Shown here in pieces: positions 1 through 11,342 of a DNA stretch of 64,000 nt. This DNA comes from JABDKH01 sp963768565. GTDB taxonomy: Bacteria; Bacteroidota; Rhodothermia; Rhodothermales; JABDKH01. The DNA lies in the NCBI GenBank assembly GCA_963768565.1, contig CAVYIO010000012.1, positions 1-64,000 of the forward strand, in the 5' to 3' direction. The translations under genes and the position numbers were made by a program. Positions within the stretch are counted from its first letter, which is position 1. Each line of letters opens with the position of its first letter. The notes under the pieces were generated by a model. That model had not been told where the DNA came from and ran no database searches. It saw only the letters and a list, made by a program, of their open reading frames with translations.

Positions 1-2740
1 TCGATCTGAACCTGCCCCGGCACAGGTTGATCGTCATCACGGGGCCGTCCGGCAGCGGCAAATCTTCCCTCGCCTTCGATACCATTTACGCGGAAGGCCA
101 GCGGCGCTACGTCGAAAGCCTCAGCGCCTACGCCCGACAATTTCTCGAGCGGATGGACAAGCCCGACGCGGATCTGATTTCGGCTTCGTCGGCTATCGCC
201 ATCGAGCAGAAGACCACCTCGCGCAACCCGCGATCGACCGTCGCAACCGAGACGGAAATCTACGACCACCTCCGTCTGCTGTTTGGTCGCATCGGGAGAA
301 CCTTCTCACCCGTCAGCGGCGAAGAGGTCACGAAGTACTCTCCCCGATCCGTCGCCGAGACGCTGGAGAATACGCTCGATGACGCTACACGCTTCTATCT
401 CTGTTTTCCACTTCCGAAACACAAGAAGGCCAACCTCGCGAAGGAACTCGACACGCTCAAGGCGCGCGGGTTCTTCCGACTTCTTGTCGTGCCCACGGCC
501 ACTCAAGCCAAGAAGGGAGCCACTGAGAAAATCATCGACCTCAATGAGGTGTCGGCCAAGTCGGTGAAGACGCCCCGCACACGTCTGGCGGTTCTGGTCG
601 ATCGGCTGGTTGTGAAGCAGGGTAACGAGGACGCTCAATCTCGTATCGCCGACTCTGTCGAGACGCTGCATTCCGTGAAGGTGGAGGCCGATGCATCGCC
701 AGAGTGCACGGTGGCGACACGTTCGAGTTCAGCGAGTTCTTCGAGCGCGACGGCATCCGTTTCGAAGAGCCGAACCCAAACACATTCTCCTTCAACAGCC
801 CGCTCGGCGCGTGTCCCACGTGCCAGGGTTTCGATCGCGTGACCGGTCTGGATCCCGATCTGATCGTGCCCAATCCGGACCTGTCTTTGCGCCAGGGAGC
901 TATCGCCCCGTTTCGCACGGAGCAATGGAGCAAGCACTTCCGCGACCTCGTCCACATGGCTGCCGACGAGAAGGTGGACATCGACAAACCCTACCAAAGG
1001 CTTACTGAAACAGGAACTGAAGTTCGTGTGGGACGGGGACGAAGGAATACAAGGGCATCAACGGATTCTTCCGCTTCCTGGAATGCGCGCGTACAAGATG
1101 CACTACCGCATCTATCATGCACGCTTCCGCGGGTATTCACGCTGTCCGGATTGCGACGGCTACCGGCTCAAACCCGAGGCGTTATACGTACGCGTCGGCG
1201 AACAAAACATTGGTGAGATTCGAACTGACGATACTCGACGCGCAGGCGTTCTTCGACCGGTTCAAGCCGACCGAATATGAGGAAGCCGTGGCAGGTCGCG
1301 TCTGGAAGAGATCCGCAAGAGGACTGCGTTATCTCGTCGAAGTCGGCCTCGATTACCTGACGCTGACCGTTTGTCGCAGACGCTCTCCGGCGGCGAAAGT
1401 CAGCGAATAAATCTCGCCACGTCGCTCGGGTCTTCGCTCGTCGGATCTCTCTACGTACTGGATGAACCGTCGATCGGGTTGCATCCGCGCGACACCGATC
1501 GTCTCATCCGCATTCTCGAGCACCTGCGCGACATCGGAAACACCGTGATCGTCGTCGAACACGAAGCCGAGATGATGCGCCGGGCCGACGTGATCGTGGA
1601 CGTCGGACCGGTTCGGAACGCAATGGCGGCGAGATCATTTTCACTGGATCATTCAAGAAGCTCGTCAAGCACAAAGATTCGCTGACCGGCGCTTACCTCA
1701 GCGGTAGCAAATCGATTCCCACGCCACCGGTACGACGGCCTGTCGTCGACAAGCACTGCCTTCGACTGGAGAACGCGAGAGAGAACAACTTGAAGCGATT
1801 GAACGTGACGTTTCCTCTCGGGATGACGTTGTGCGTCACCGGTGTCAGCGGATCCGGAAAGTCGACGCTGGTCAATGACACGTTGTACCGCGGTTTGCTG
1901 CGGCTGAAGGGTGGCGCAGATCCGGCATCCCGCGTGGGAGCGCACAGCGCTATTCGGCATGCTCGTCGATCATGTCGAGATGGTCGACCAGAGCCCGATC
2001 GGACGGACGCCCCGGTCCAATCCCATCACGTACATCAAGGCGTTCAGCGCCATCCGGGAGTTGTTTGCCAACACGTACCAGTCGCGAATTCGCGGGTACC
2101 GGCCCGGCTCGTTCTCCTTCAACGTCCCGGGCGGAAGGTGCGAGACGTGTCAGGGCGAAGGTGTCAACAAGATTGAGATGCAGTTTCTCGCCGACCTCTA
2201 TCTCGAATGCGAAGCCTGCAAGGGCATGCGGTACAAGCAGGATCTGTTGGAGATCCACTACAAGGGGAAGAACATCGACGATGTCCTGAACCTGACCGTC
2301 GACGAGGCGCTGGAGTTCTTCGCCGACATTGCAAGTGTCGGAGAAAGCTGACGGTCCTCCAGGACATCGGGCTCGGTTACCTCACGCTGGGGCAGCCGTC
2401 GAATACGCTGTCCGGTGGCGAGGCGCAGCGCATCAAGCTCGCATCACATCTCGGGCGTCGGCAGCAGAAGACGCTCTACATTTTCGACGAGCCGACGACA
2501 GGGCTGCATTTCGATGATATCCGGAAGCTCCTCGACGCGTTTGATGCGCTGGTCGAGAGCGGCCATTCGGTTATCATTGTCGAGCACAACATTGATGTGA
2601 TCCGGTGTTCGGACAAAGTCATCGACCTTGGTCCGGAGGGCGGGCGTCGTGGCGGTTTCGTCGTAGCCGAAGGCACGCCGGAGGAGATTGCGGAGCATCC
2701 GGACAGTCATACCGGCCGGTTTTTGAGAAAAGTGCTCTAA
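1..2740 (+). CDS. uvrA: UvrA, excinuclease ABC subunit A (5' partial, frame-broken)
   Basis: UvrA is the DNA damage-sensing ATPase of nucleotide excision repair; it loads UvrB at lesions in the cytoplasm. Visible: first Walker A GPSGSGKSS right at the window start, zinc-module pairs CPTC and CPDC, ABC signature LSGGESQRI, Walker B LYVLDEPSIGLHPRD, second Walker A GVSGSGKSTLVND, second zinc module CETC/CEAC, second signature LSGGEAQRIK and DEPTTGLHFDD. Only about the first 20 residues lie outside the window; the family is about 950 residues. The frame changes at least seven times (near 700, 1050, 1100, 1215, 1370, 1610, 1910 and 2340), in both directions, and conserved sequence resumes each time. 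This looks like sequencing indels rather than decay. The stop is TAA at 2738-2740. Confidence 0.93.
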
Positions 2741-3023
2741 GGGATGTTCATGACGTCACGCAGCTCGATGTTACTTCCGATGGATTCCACGCGACTTATA
2801 TCTAGTATCTAGTGCCGAATCTGGCATGAGGTCGCGATCACCAATTCAAAGCGTTGTTATTTAAGTGTTTATCGGAAATTGAGTATCCGGTTAATTTGAT
2901 CTGACCGGCCATTAGCACGAACACGACCGATAGCCAGACGTTGGTCCGCTCTCGTCACGCCCGTTGACCCATTATTGTCGAAGCCCGATGGAGATGCCCC
3001 CCCAGGACATACGATTGTCGAGT

Positions 3024-4244
3024 ATGCGGCCCGGCCGGCGCGCACGACGCCGGCGTATAGCCCTGTTCTCCGGAGCGTACAACCATGTGGTTGACGGCAT
3101 TTCGCTGACGCTGAATCGGCTCGTGGGGCATCTGGAATCTCAGGGATTCGAGGTTCTTGTCTTCGCCCCCGGAGACGGTAAGCCGGCCATGGAACACAAC
3201 GGTACCGTCGAGGTCCCCTCGTTTCCTATCCCTTTTCGGAAGGACTATTTCGTCTCGAAGGGCCTGATCGGCGACGCACGCAAGCGGCTGGACGCGTTCG
3301 AGCCGGATCTCATTCATATTGCCACCCCCGACTACCTGGGACTGACGGCTCTGCTCTACGCGCTCAAGCGCGATATTCCGATTGTCGCTTCCTATCACAC
3401 GCACTTCATTTCTTATCTGAAGTACTATCATCTTGAGATGTTTACGCCACTGATCTGGCGTTACCTCCGGTGGTCATACGGCAAGGGTCGGCACCTGTAC
3501 GTCCCGACAGAATCGATGGCCGATGTACTTCGCAGTCATGGCCTTGCTGACAATATGAGGCTGTGGCCTCGCGGCATCGAGACTCGCCGATTCAATCCGG
3601 AAAATCGTTCGCTTGCGTGGCGGCGGAATCTCGGGATTGAAGATGACGAGGTTGTGGTGCTGTTCGTGAGTCGGCTGGTGTGGGAGAAATGTCTCGACGT
3701 GCTTTCGGGTACGCTTCACCAGTTGAGAGATCGTGGCGTTCGTCACCGAGCGATCGTGATCGGCAGTGGTCCCGCGCGTGAAGAACTGCAGGCCATGGCG
3801 CCGCCGGACGTCATTTTTATGGGACACATGGAGGGGGATGACCTCACCACCGCTTATGCATCGAGCGATGTGTTCCTGTTTCCGAGCGCGACCGAGACAT
3901 TCGGGAACGTGACGCTCGAAGCGATGGCATCAGGACTCCCCGTCGTAGGTGCAGATGCGCCCGGCACGGCGTCGCTCGTCCTCGATCAGTCGACCGGCTA
4001 TCTTTGCCCGCCCGCTGATGAACACGCGTTCTCCGTCGCACTGGAGAAATTGATCGTCGACGAAAGTCTCCGCGGCGGTATGAGCCAGGCCGCTATCGAG
4101 GAAGCCCAGCGCTACGATTGGGACAAGGTCCTCTCGAAGATGGTGACGTACTACGATGAAGTACTCGGCACGGGTGCTCCTTCGAAGAGTGCGCCGTTCG
4201 TCCGGCCGCAGGCAATTCGGCGACGGCCGATGGTTACGGGATAG
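3024..4244 (+). CDS. GT4-family glycosyltransferase (mannosyl/sulfoquinovosyl-transferase-like)
   Basis: An intact cytoplasmic or membrane-associated retaining glycosyltransferase of about 406 residues. The N-terminal acceptor lobe starts RRIALFSGAYN and has the glycine-poor loop HVVDGISLTLNRL seen in MgtA/SQD2-type enzymes, followed by ASYHTHF. The C-terminal nucleotide-sugar lobe has the E-x7-E motif within ATETFGNVTLEAMASG and the preceding SSDVFLFPS. These enzymes usually glycosylate a lipid acceptor such as diacylglycerol; the substrate cannot be told here. In-frame starts are TTG 2964, ATG 2988, 2994 and 3024. No good ribosome site separates them; 3024 is chosen because the domain begins just after it, following a basic RPGRRARRRR stretch. 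The gene is a single unit, convergent with the RND gene downstream. Confidence 0.85.
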   Translation: MRPGRRARRRRIALFSGAYNHVVDGISLTLNRLVGHLESQGFEVLVFAPGDGKPAMEHNGTVEVPSFPIPFRKDYFVSKGLIGDARKRLDAFEPDLIHIATPDYLGLTALLYALKRDIPIVASYHTHFISYLKYYHLEMFTPLIWRYLRWSYGKGRHLYVPTESMADVLRSHGLADNMRLWPRGIETRRFNPENRSLAWRRNLGIEDDEVVVLFVSRLVWEKCLDVLSGTLHQLRDRGVRHRAIVIGSGPAREELQAMAPPDVIFMGHMEGDDLTTAYASSDVFLFPSATETFGNVTLEAMASGLPVVGADAPGTASLVLDQSTGYLCPPADEHAFSVALEKLIVDESLRGGMSQAAIEEAQRYDWDKVLSKMVTYYDEVLGTGAPSKSAPFVRPQAIRRRPMVTG

Positions 4245-4273
4245 GGCTGGCGATCCTGGACGTCGAGCCAGCC
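4245..4273. terminator. Perfect 7-bp inverted repeat between convergent genes
   Basis: GGCTGGC at 4245-4251 pairs with GCCAGCC at 4267-4273 across a 15-nt loop, immediately after the glycosyltransferase stop and before the end of the convergent RND gene. There is no T run on either side, so it is a hairpin that may slow polymerase or protect the 3' end rather than a classic intrinsic terminator. Confidence 0.35.
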
Positions 4274-4378
4274 TCACGCTTTCAGATCGCTTGCGCCCGC
4301 TCGCGATGACCGAGGGTGAGCATTTCGCTTCGCCCGTGCCGAGCGGACAGGAGGGAATGATCCCTTCGACCGCAGCGG

Positions 4379-6922
4379 TCAGTCGCCCGGCATTTCTGTA
4401 TCGTCGGTCCGGGCGCGCACAACCGCCCGACTCGCCGCTCCCCAGCCGCGATCTTCCAGTTCCTGAATTAGCGCCGGCAAAAAGATCAGCGCCGACGCCA
4501 GCGTCGCGCCGATCCCGATCACCGCGAGAAGCCCGATCGACCGCAGACCCGGGTGAAAACTCAGTAGCGGACCGGCGAAGCCCATCATCGTTGTGAGCGA
4601 TCCCATCGCAATGTGTTCGCCCGTCGATCGTATCACAATCCGGATTGAACCACCCCCCTCCTCCAGATACCGGTGAATCATGTGCACGCCCGCGTCATTC
4701 CCGATACCCAGCACGGCAGGCAGCACAATCAGATTGTAGAACGTCAGCTTGATATCGAGCATCTCCATCACAAGTATCATCCACAGAAAGCCGACCACCA
4801 GCGGGATCGTCGCCATGCCGGCCCACTTCCAGGTGGTGAAGTTCATCCGCATGAAGAGCACGACGATGCCGAAGGCCCCCAGCACGAGCCACAGCGACTC
4901 CTCCTGCATCAGCCGCAGCATGTCCGCCGCAATCAGTGACGTCGAGCCGGCGTGATACACGCCGCCGTCCGCGGTGGTGACGGTCCCGACATCATCCGAA
5001 AAAGCCATCGAGTTGAGGCCATCCGACAGCCCGACCGATGCGTAGACCACCGCGAAGTTGCCGAGCTCGCCCGACTTGCTGGTGAACTGCTTGCGGAGAA
5101 ACTCCGGTATCTGCTCGAGCTGGATTGGAGCCTCAGTGCCGGCCGCTCGTTTCAATCTGTCGATATCCGCCGCCGATTCGAGCGCGAGAAAACGGTTCGT
5201 CGAGCAATCGTCGAATCTCGGCGATCCTTTCCAGCTTGCGGCGCTGCATCGCCGACGTAAGCGGGAATCGGTCCTGCAGACTCTCGACGCTCAGGATCGT
5301 CGGCGTCAGGCTGTCCGCTTCCGCATGCGCGCGCAGGGCCGTCACGATGTGCGGGATTTCTTCCGGCGTCTCGGCGACGATATATGCCGGGTTGCGCTTC
5401 TCCCCCAGCGGATACACACGACTGATTACCGCATTTCGCTCATCGTAGTCGCGGAACTCCGGTTCGAGTTTGCTGAAGTCGTATTCGAATCGCGCCGGAA
5501 GCATGATGAATGCCGCGGCCACAGCAACCGTGCTGGCGACAATAACGAACCGCGCCCCTTCACCCGCTCGCCCAACGCCCCTTCAACAACGGACGGCGCT
5601 TCACTCGACAGATCAATTGCGCCCCATCGCTCCAGCAACACCAACAGGGCCGGCATGATGACCATCATCGAGACGAGCGACAACAGGATCCCGGTGCCCG
5701 CCACCAGACCGAACTCGCTGAATCCCTTGAAGTCGGCCGCGATCAGAACGTAAAGCGCCGCAGCGGTTGTGAGCGCACCCACAGATATGGCCTGGCCGGA
5801 ACTGATGAACGTCGTCTCTGCCGCTTCCTCGATCGACTTTCCATACGCCCGCTCTTCCGAGTACCGCGCGAAGAAGTGAATGCCGTAGTCGATGCCCAGA
5901 CCGAACAGCACGAGGCCGAGCGTGGCCGTCATGAGATTCAGCGTCTCGATGGTGAGGTAGGCCACGCCTCCCGTCCACGCGAGACTCATGATCAGCGGCA
6001 GCCCGATCACGATCGACATCAGCGGAATGCGGGCAATCTCGATGAGCAGGATCTGCAGCGAAAAGTGACCGCGCGTTCGAGCCCGATACGCTTTGAAGGC
6101 AAAGTAGCCGACCACGAACAACAGGACGATCGTGATTCCGAGTCCCATGGTGCGCAACACGTCCCGCGTGATCGCGCGAACTTCCACGCGTTGCCTTTCC
6201 AGCCGACCCGCCGTGACGACTTCCATCTGCGCATGAAACTCCTACGGACGGAGATCCTCGATCGCTGACTCAACGGCTTCGTATAACCGCCCGACGAACG
6301 ACAGGTCCGTCTGAGAGCCCGACGGGAAGAATCGCAGCACGAGCGTTGTACTGTCGGCGGAGACGGGATATTCCGAGCCGATTACGTCGTCATACAGCTC
6401 ACGAAGTTCATCGCCCTCGTCTGCGGCCGGCTCGTCGTCGTCGTCCAGATCGAAGTAGAACGGGTTGGCCTCGAGTTTTGCTTTCTCGATTTCATCGGTC
6501 AGATACTCGTGCAACCGCTCAAGCTCTTCCTCCGTCGCGAAGTAGAGGGCGTTGTCTTCGAGAAACGACACGTCGCGCCGGAAGTCCACACGACTCAAAA
6601 ACACTTCACCTGTCTCTGCGTCTTTGAGCTCAAGCGCACGCGGTACGAGCGCCTCGGCGAATGCGACGTTGGCCTCGAACGACGGGCTTGTGATTCCGAC
6701 GGACACCTCACTTTCGGCGCCGACCGTTTCGCGAAGTCGTTCGAGCGCCTTCACACTTTCATAGTGGCTCGGCACCAGTTTCGAAAGGTCAGCATCGATA
6801 CGAAGCTTCGACGCCTCGAACATCGCGGCAACCGACAGTGCGAGCCCGGCCAGCACAACCAGGCCGGCATGTCGAACGATCGCTCGAATGGCCCCTCGCA
6901 TTGGTTCGACCAGACGGGTCAT
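4379..6922 (-). CDS. RND/MMPL-family exporter (frame-broken, one in-frame stop)
   Basis: A large inner-membrane transporter of about 850 residues with two RND halves, similar in layout to hopanoid- and lipid-associated MMPL proteins. The first half has TM1 after ATG 6922, a periplasmic domain with an acidic stretch (FDLDDDDEPAADE), then helices including GLGIDYGIHFFARYSEE. The second half has LGIGNDAGVHMIHRY, the matching motif of TM10-11, and ends EMPGD. The reading is interrupted by an in-frame TAG at 6242-6244 and by frame changes near 5500 and 5150. The stop follows DLRP and precedes EFHAQMEVV in the same frame, so one base change (Tyr to stop) would explain it. Substrate unknown; lipid or hydrophobic cargo is typical for the family. 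Confidence 0.8.
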
Positions 6923-7089
6923 TCAGACAGGGGTTTGGCGCGTGTTGCGGTTGACTCATTCCGACGCCTGACAAAGGTAGGAACACGCGACCGCTTCGAT
7001 CCAGTTCATTGACGACACCCGGCGTTTCGACTTATCGCGCGGAGCGAAGTAACTTCGGGCTCCGGTCACTTTCCTATCTCATATCCCTC

Positions 7090-7512
7090 ATGCACACCTA
7101 CGAATCGCTGGAAGTCGGTCAGTCGTTTACGGCGGAGCATCACATTTCATTTGACGATGTCCGGACGTTTGCGGAGATCTCGGGAGATGACAATCCGCTA
7201 CACGTTGACGAGGAGTATGCGAGCGGCACCAGGTTCGGCAAGCCTATCGTGCATGGCGTATTTCTGATGGGCATTGTATCGAAGGTGCTCGGGCGTGACT
7301 TCCCCGGTCACGGGAGCATCGCCGTCGCGATCTCTTGCCGATTTCTCCGACCCGTACCGGTCGACTCGACGATCACCGTCGAGGTGAAGATCGCCGAGAA
7401 GATCGAGAAGCGTCGTCACATCCGTGCGAAGGTGTACGTGTATCTCGACGGCAAGATGTGCGTCGGCGGTGAAGCTACGCTCATTCCGCCGCCGGCCGAG
7501 GATGCTGACTGA
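7090..7512 (+). CDS. MaoC-like hotdog dehydratase/hydratase
   Basis: An intact 140-residue single hotdog domain of the MaoC/R-specific enoyl-CoA hydratase family. The hydratase signature is visible: FAEISGDDNPLHVDEEYA with the catalytic Asp and His, followed by FGKPIVHGVFLMG. Proteins of this size and motif add water to trans-2-enoyl-CoA, or act on acyl thioesters in fatty-acid or polyhydroxyalkanoate metabolism. ATG 7090 is preferred to upstream in-frame starts because the fold begins at MHTYESLEVGQSF. It is divergent from the RND gene and ends 14 bp from the convergent M48 peptidase gene. Confidence 0.85.
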   Translation: MHTYESLEVGQSFTAEHHISFDDVRTFAEISGDDNPLHVDEEYASGTRFGKPIVHGVFLMGIVSKVLGRDFPGHGSIAVAISCRFLRPVPVDSTITVEVKIAEKIEKRRHIRAKVYVYLDGKMCVGGEATLIPPPAEDAD

Positions 7513-7526
7513 CGCGGACCTCCCTC

Positions 7527-9014
7527 CTACTGGAGAAACTTCACGGCGCCGTTCGCGGGGATTGTCGTATCGACGTTCAACTGGTTGAGGATTGCCAGCG
7601 TCTCGACCGTGGTACCCTTCGGAAGCCTGGTGCCAATGACGTTCCCGAACACGCCACCGTTGCGCACCGTTTCCACGCTGACGCGCGTCGGCTGAACATT
7701 CAGTACGGCCGGATCGCCCACCGCCGAGAAACCCGTCATGGTTCGTGTGAACTGCTGCTGGTACGTTCCGAAGTTGGCTGACGTCGAGTAGCCGACGAAC
7801 TGGTACACGTTTCCACCGTACTCGATGAAGTAGGACAGGAAGCGGATTGTTTGATTCTCCGTAACGGCATCGCCTGCAACGTAATACGCCGGATAGCCAC
7901 CGACGCGTGCGCTGCCGCGATCCAGGATTGTCAATCCCTCCTGGCTCGCCATCTTCTGGCCTGCCTCCGAGGCGGATGTCTGTCCGGAAGCGATCGAGAA
8001 CACCATGATCGCCTGGCTTTCCGGCCCTACCATCGCCACCTGCGACGGCTGGTTGATGACCTGAAATCCGTTCGGAACAGGAAAGCTGAACCGCAGCTGC
8101 GGATGATAGAAGACGCCGTTCTCGGTGTACCCCTGCCGCGGGTCCTCGCCGTACACGACACCGTTCACGCGCGCGAGGTACGACCTCTCCTCTATCAGTG
8201 TCATGGGCGTACGCGTAGACCAGTCCGCGGCCATCTCGCGGATGGACGTCTTCGCGTTCGCCCGGATCCGGATGCGTCGACATGAAGGACGGAATACTCT
8301 GTCCGGATTGTTCGCCGAGTCGTCGCAGCGTGACGAAGAACCCCGCGCCCTCTTCGGCTCTGTATCCGGCGAGTGCAGCGTACTCCACGCCCAGCTGGTC
8401 GGACTCGCGTTCGTCGTCCCGACCGTAGCGCAGAAAGAGTAGCTGTGCTATCGACGATCCGGCGGACAGTAAATCCTGACCGGGTAGTCCGAGGAGTTCC
8501 TGCCCCAGGATCGCGCCGCCGATGAGTCCGATCTGACCGAGCTGACCCTGCAGCGCGCGCTTCGACGAATGGCGTCCCGCCACATGGCCGACTTCATGGC
8601 CGAGCACCATCGGCAAGCTGTGCCTCATTCTGAACATGCGCCAGCAGACCGCGCGTCACATAGATGTAGCCGCCGGGCAAAGCGAACGCGTTCACCACCG
8701 GACTGTCCAGCACCCGAAAATGAAATTCCAGACCGGCGAACTCGGGCGGTGTGTCCGCACGCCGCAGGTGACTTTTCGCGACGATGGCTTGCCCGATGCG
8801 GTCGACGTAGACGGACAATTCGTCGTCCGGTGTACAGCCCGTACTGTGCGATGATCTGAGGGTCGGCTTCCGAACCGATTTGCTTCTCCTGTTCCCACGT
8901 GTATCCGTATGCGCGCTTCCGGCCCGAAACCGGATTCCGTTGCACGACGCAGCCCGATGCAAAGACCGTTACAATTACGGCCAGAAGAAGTGATCTAAGA
9001 TATTGTGTTTTCAC
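7527..9014 (-). CDS. M48-family metalloprotease lipoprotein (frame-broken)
   Basis: A secreted or outer-membrane zinc endopeptidase related to the BepA/LoiP branch of M48, which helps quality control of envelope proteins. GTG 9014 begins MKTQYLRSLLLAVIVTVFAS followed by GC, a lipoprotein signal with a lipobox cysteine at residue 22. The zinc motif HEVGH occurs in GHEVGHVAGRHSSKRA, and downstream ERESDQLGVEYAALAGY supplies the third ligand region. A C-terminal domain of about 230 residues (from FHPQLRFSFPVPNGF) is common in these proteins in Bacteroidota-like genomes. The frame changes near 8825, 8630 and 8240; each junction continues the family sequence. Convergent with the MaoC gene. Confidence 0.85.
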
Positions 9015-9087
9015 GGGATAGGTTACCCTGTTTGATCGCTTTGCCGAGAGGTGTTCGGAGACATAAAGTACATACGCGCGGGGACTA

Positions 9088-10228
9088 TCACAGCGGTGCT
9101 ACGACGTGCCCGGCATCGATTCTGATCAGTCGATTTGACTGGCCCATGATGTCGAGTGCGGGTGTAAAGAAGTGCACGTCGGCGGCGGTGATAAGGGACT
9201 GGCCGACGGTGTCGGATTGAAGCACTGTGAGGATCGCCGCGCGCCGCGCTGGATCGAGATTGTCGAGTGCGTCGTCGAGCAGAAAGACGGGCGGCTCTTC
9301 GCGGGAAGCCTGGATGTAGAAGTACTGCGCGAGCTTGAGCGCCAGAGCAAAAGTTCTGTGTTGTCCCTGCGATGCGTAGCGGCGGACCTCGAGGTCGTCG
9401 AGCGTCATGACGAACTCGTCGCGATGGGGTCCGGCAAGGGTTCGCCCCTGCTCTCGTTCGCGGTCGGCGACTTCGGCGCATCGCTCGCGGTAGCGTCGGG
9501 CGATGTTGTCCTCGTCGGACCGTTCGTCTGGCTCGACGAGGGTCTTGTAGCGGATGGCGGGTTTCTCCGCAACGGATTCGATGGTGCGATAGGCTTCGTC
9601 GAGAAACACGGAGAAAGCGAGAATGAACTTGTCGCGCCGGTGTACGATTCGACTTCCCAGGCGGACGCACTCGTCCGTCCACGCGTCCAGTTGATCATGG
9701 CTGCTTGCTCGGCGGGCGGCCATTTGCCGTAGGAGCGTGTTGCGCTGTTTCAGGGCCCGTCGGTACGCCATCAGGTCGGCGAAGTAGACTGGATGGGCCT
9801 GGCTGAGGATATTGTCGACGAGTCGGCGACGTTCGTCCGGCGCTCCGCTGGTAATGTCGTGATCGCCGGGTGACAGGACGACGACAGGAAACCGCCCGAC
9901 GAGATCGGCGACGCGTTCCAGTGGGTGCGCCGTTAACGGTGACCCTCTTCCCTTCGCCGGGTACGAAGACAACACGGACGGTGGATTCGGAATTGCCGGC
10001 AGACACGAATTTTGCCGTGATGTCGAAGAAGGCGTCGCCGCGGCGAAGCGCGTAGGCGTCGTTGGTCGCCAGGAAGCTCTTCGACAGGCAGGCGAAGTGG
10101 ATCGCTTCAAGCAGGTTCGTTTTGCCGGCGCCGTTGGGACCGCACACCGCGTTGACCTTGTCACCGAACGCCACTTTCGTCTCGCTGTGTGCTCGAAACG
10201 AGCGAAGTGTGAGCTGGCGGAGGACCAC
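9088..10228 (-). CDS. recF: RecF, replication-repair ATPase (frame-broken)
   Basis: RecF binds gapped DNA and helps load RecA with RecO and RecR. Visible: Walker A GPNGAGKTNLLEAIHF near the N-terminus, signature ASQGQHRTFALALKLAQ, Walker B VFLLDDALDNLD, and the C-terminal segment SLITAADVHFF. The gene starts at GTG 10228 (V-V-L-R-Q-L-T-L-R-S-F), as in the family; longer in-frame starts precede the conserved beginning. There is one frame change near 9940, after the residues EGKRVTVNG. It is divergent from murQ. RecF commonly sits near the replication origin with dnaA/dnaN, neither of which is in the window. Confidence 0.9.
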
Positions 10229-10354
10229 GTCGCGTAAAACGTATTGGTAGGATGGGATTTGTCTCCTGCGGCCGTAGCTTTGGAGGCCGTTGGACGTGTA
10301 CAAGATACGTTTCGCTGGCGCCCCATTTCTTACAGTGTCCGAACCCAGGTCCGC

Positions 10355-11272
10355 ATGGCAAAGAGCGAACTATTTGAAGAGTTGAAGCGACTCTCCACGG
10401 AGAAGCAGAATCCGAAATCGATGCGCATCGACGTTGCCGATACGCGGGAGATTCTGGAGATTATCAACGACGAGGATCACCTGGTCGCGGCCGCTGTGAA
10501 GGGCGAGATCCCGTACATCGCGGAGGCCGTGGAACTGGTGGTAGACGCTTTCAGGAACGGCGGCCGATTGATTTATGTCGGTGCCGGCACGAGCGGACGC
10601 CTGGGCATTCTGGACGCCACCGAGTGTCCGCCGACGTTCGGGACGCCGCCGGAGCTCATCCAGGGCATCATTGCGGGGGGCCGGGAGGCGGTCTTCCGGT
10701 CGGCAGAGGGAGCCGAGGATGTGTTCGAGCACGGGGAGCGCGACTTGAAGGCGCTCAACCTGGCGCCGCCGGACGTCGTCTGCGGGATCGCGGCGAGTCG
10801 CCGGACGCCGTACGTGGTGGGTGGCGTCGCGTACGCGCGGTCGATCGGCTGCAAGACACTCTACGTCACCTGCAATCCCCGATCGGATTTCGATCTGGAG
10901 GTCGATGTGGCGATTTGCCCTTTCGTCGGACCCGAGGTGATCATGGGATCGACGCGCATGAAATCCGGTACGGCGCAGAAGCTGGTTCTGAACATGATCA
11001 CGACGGCGTCGATGGTTCGCCTGGGGAAGGTGTACGAGAATATGATGGTGGATCTGCAGATGACGAGTCAGAAGCTCGTCGAGCGGTCGAAGCGGGTATT
11101 GATGGTGGTGACGGGTGTTGACTACGACGAGGCGGCTCGCATGCTGTCGGCCGCAGATGGACACGTCAAGACCGCCATCGTCATGATTCTGCGGGGGGTG
11201 GATGCAGATGAGGCCGGGCGTCGACTCGACGACGCGGATGGGTTCGTCCGGCGCGCTATTGAGCTCACCTGA
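10355..11272 (+). CDS. murQ: MurQ, N-acetylmuramic acid 6-phosphate etherase
   Basis: An intact 305-residue SIS-fold enzyme that cleaves the lactyl ether of MurNAc-6-phosphate, giving GlcNAc-6-phosphate and D-lactate in cell-wall recycling. Signature segments are GAGTSGRLGILDATECPPTFG-like (in two adjoining pieces GAGTSGRLG and DATECPPTFG) and GSTRMKSGTAQKLVLNM. The start at ATG 10355 (MAKSELFEELKRL) matches the family; the upstream in-frame extension overlaps the divergent recF promoter area. No MurNAc phosphotransferase or AnmK kinase gene is adjacent, so the substrate source is not shown by context. Confidence 0.95.
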   Translation: MAKSELFEELKRLSTEKQNPKSMRIDVADTREILEIINDEDHLVAAAVKGEIPYIAEAVELVVDAFRNGGRLIYVGAGTSGRLGILDATECPPTFGTPPELIQGIIAGGREAVFRSAEGAEDVFEHGERDLKALNLAPPDVVCGIAASRRTPYVVGGVAYARSIGCKTLYVTCNPRSDFDLEVDVAICPFVGPEVIMGSTRMKSGTAQKLVLNMITTASMVRLGKVYENMMVDLQMTSQKLVERSKRVLMVVTGVDYDEAARMLSAADGHVKTAIVMILRGVDADEAGRRLDDADGFVRRAIELT

Positions 11273-11297
11273 GCCAGGAGGGGCGTTGACGCCGGCA

Positions 11298-11313
11298 TGT
11301 TTCACGTGGAACA
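11298..11313. promoter_or_regulatory. parS-like ParB-binding site 1
   Basis: TGTTTCACGTGGAACA differs at one position from the widely conserved bacterial parS 16-mer TGTTTCACGTGAAACA. It lies in the murQ-mfd intergenic gap. ParB spreads from parS sites and recruits SMC near the origin. No parA or parB gene is in the window. Confidence 0.8.
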
Positions 11314-11342
11314 TCGTCCGACCCGACGAAAAACGCACCCGG

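Noticed and set aside
1..2740. uvrA as a true pseudogene
   Set aside because: All catalytic motifs persist in every piece, frame changes go both ways, and similar breaks hit many essential genes, which fits indel errors better than decay.
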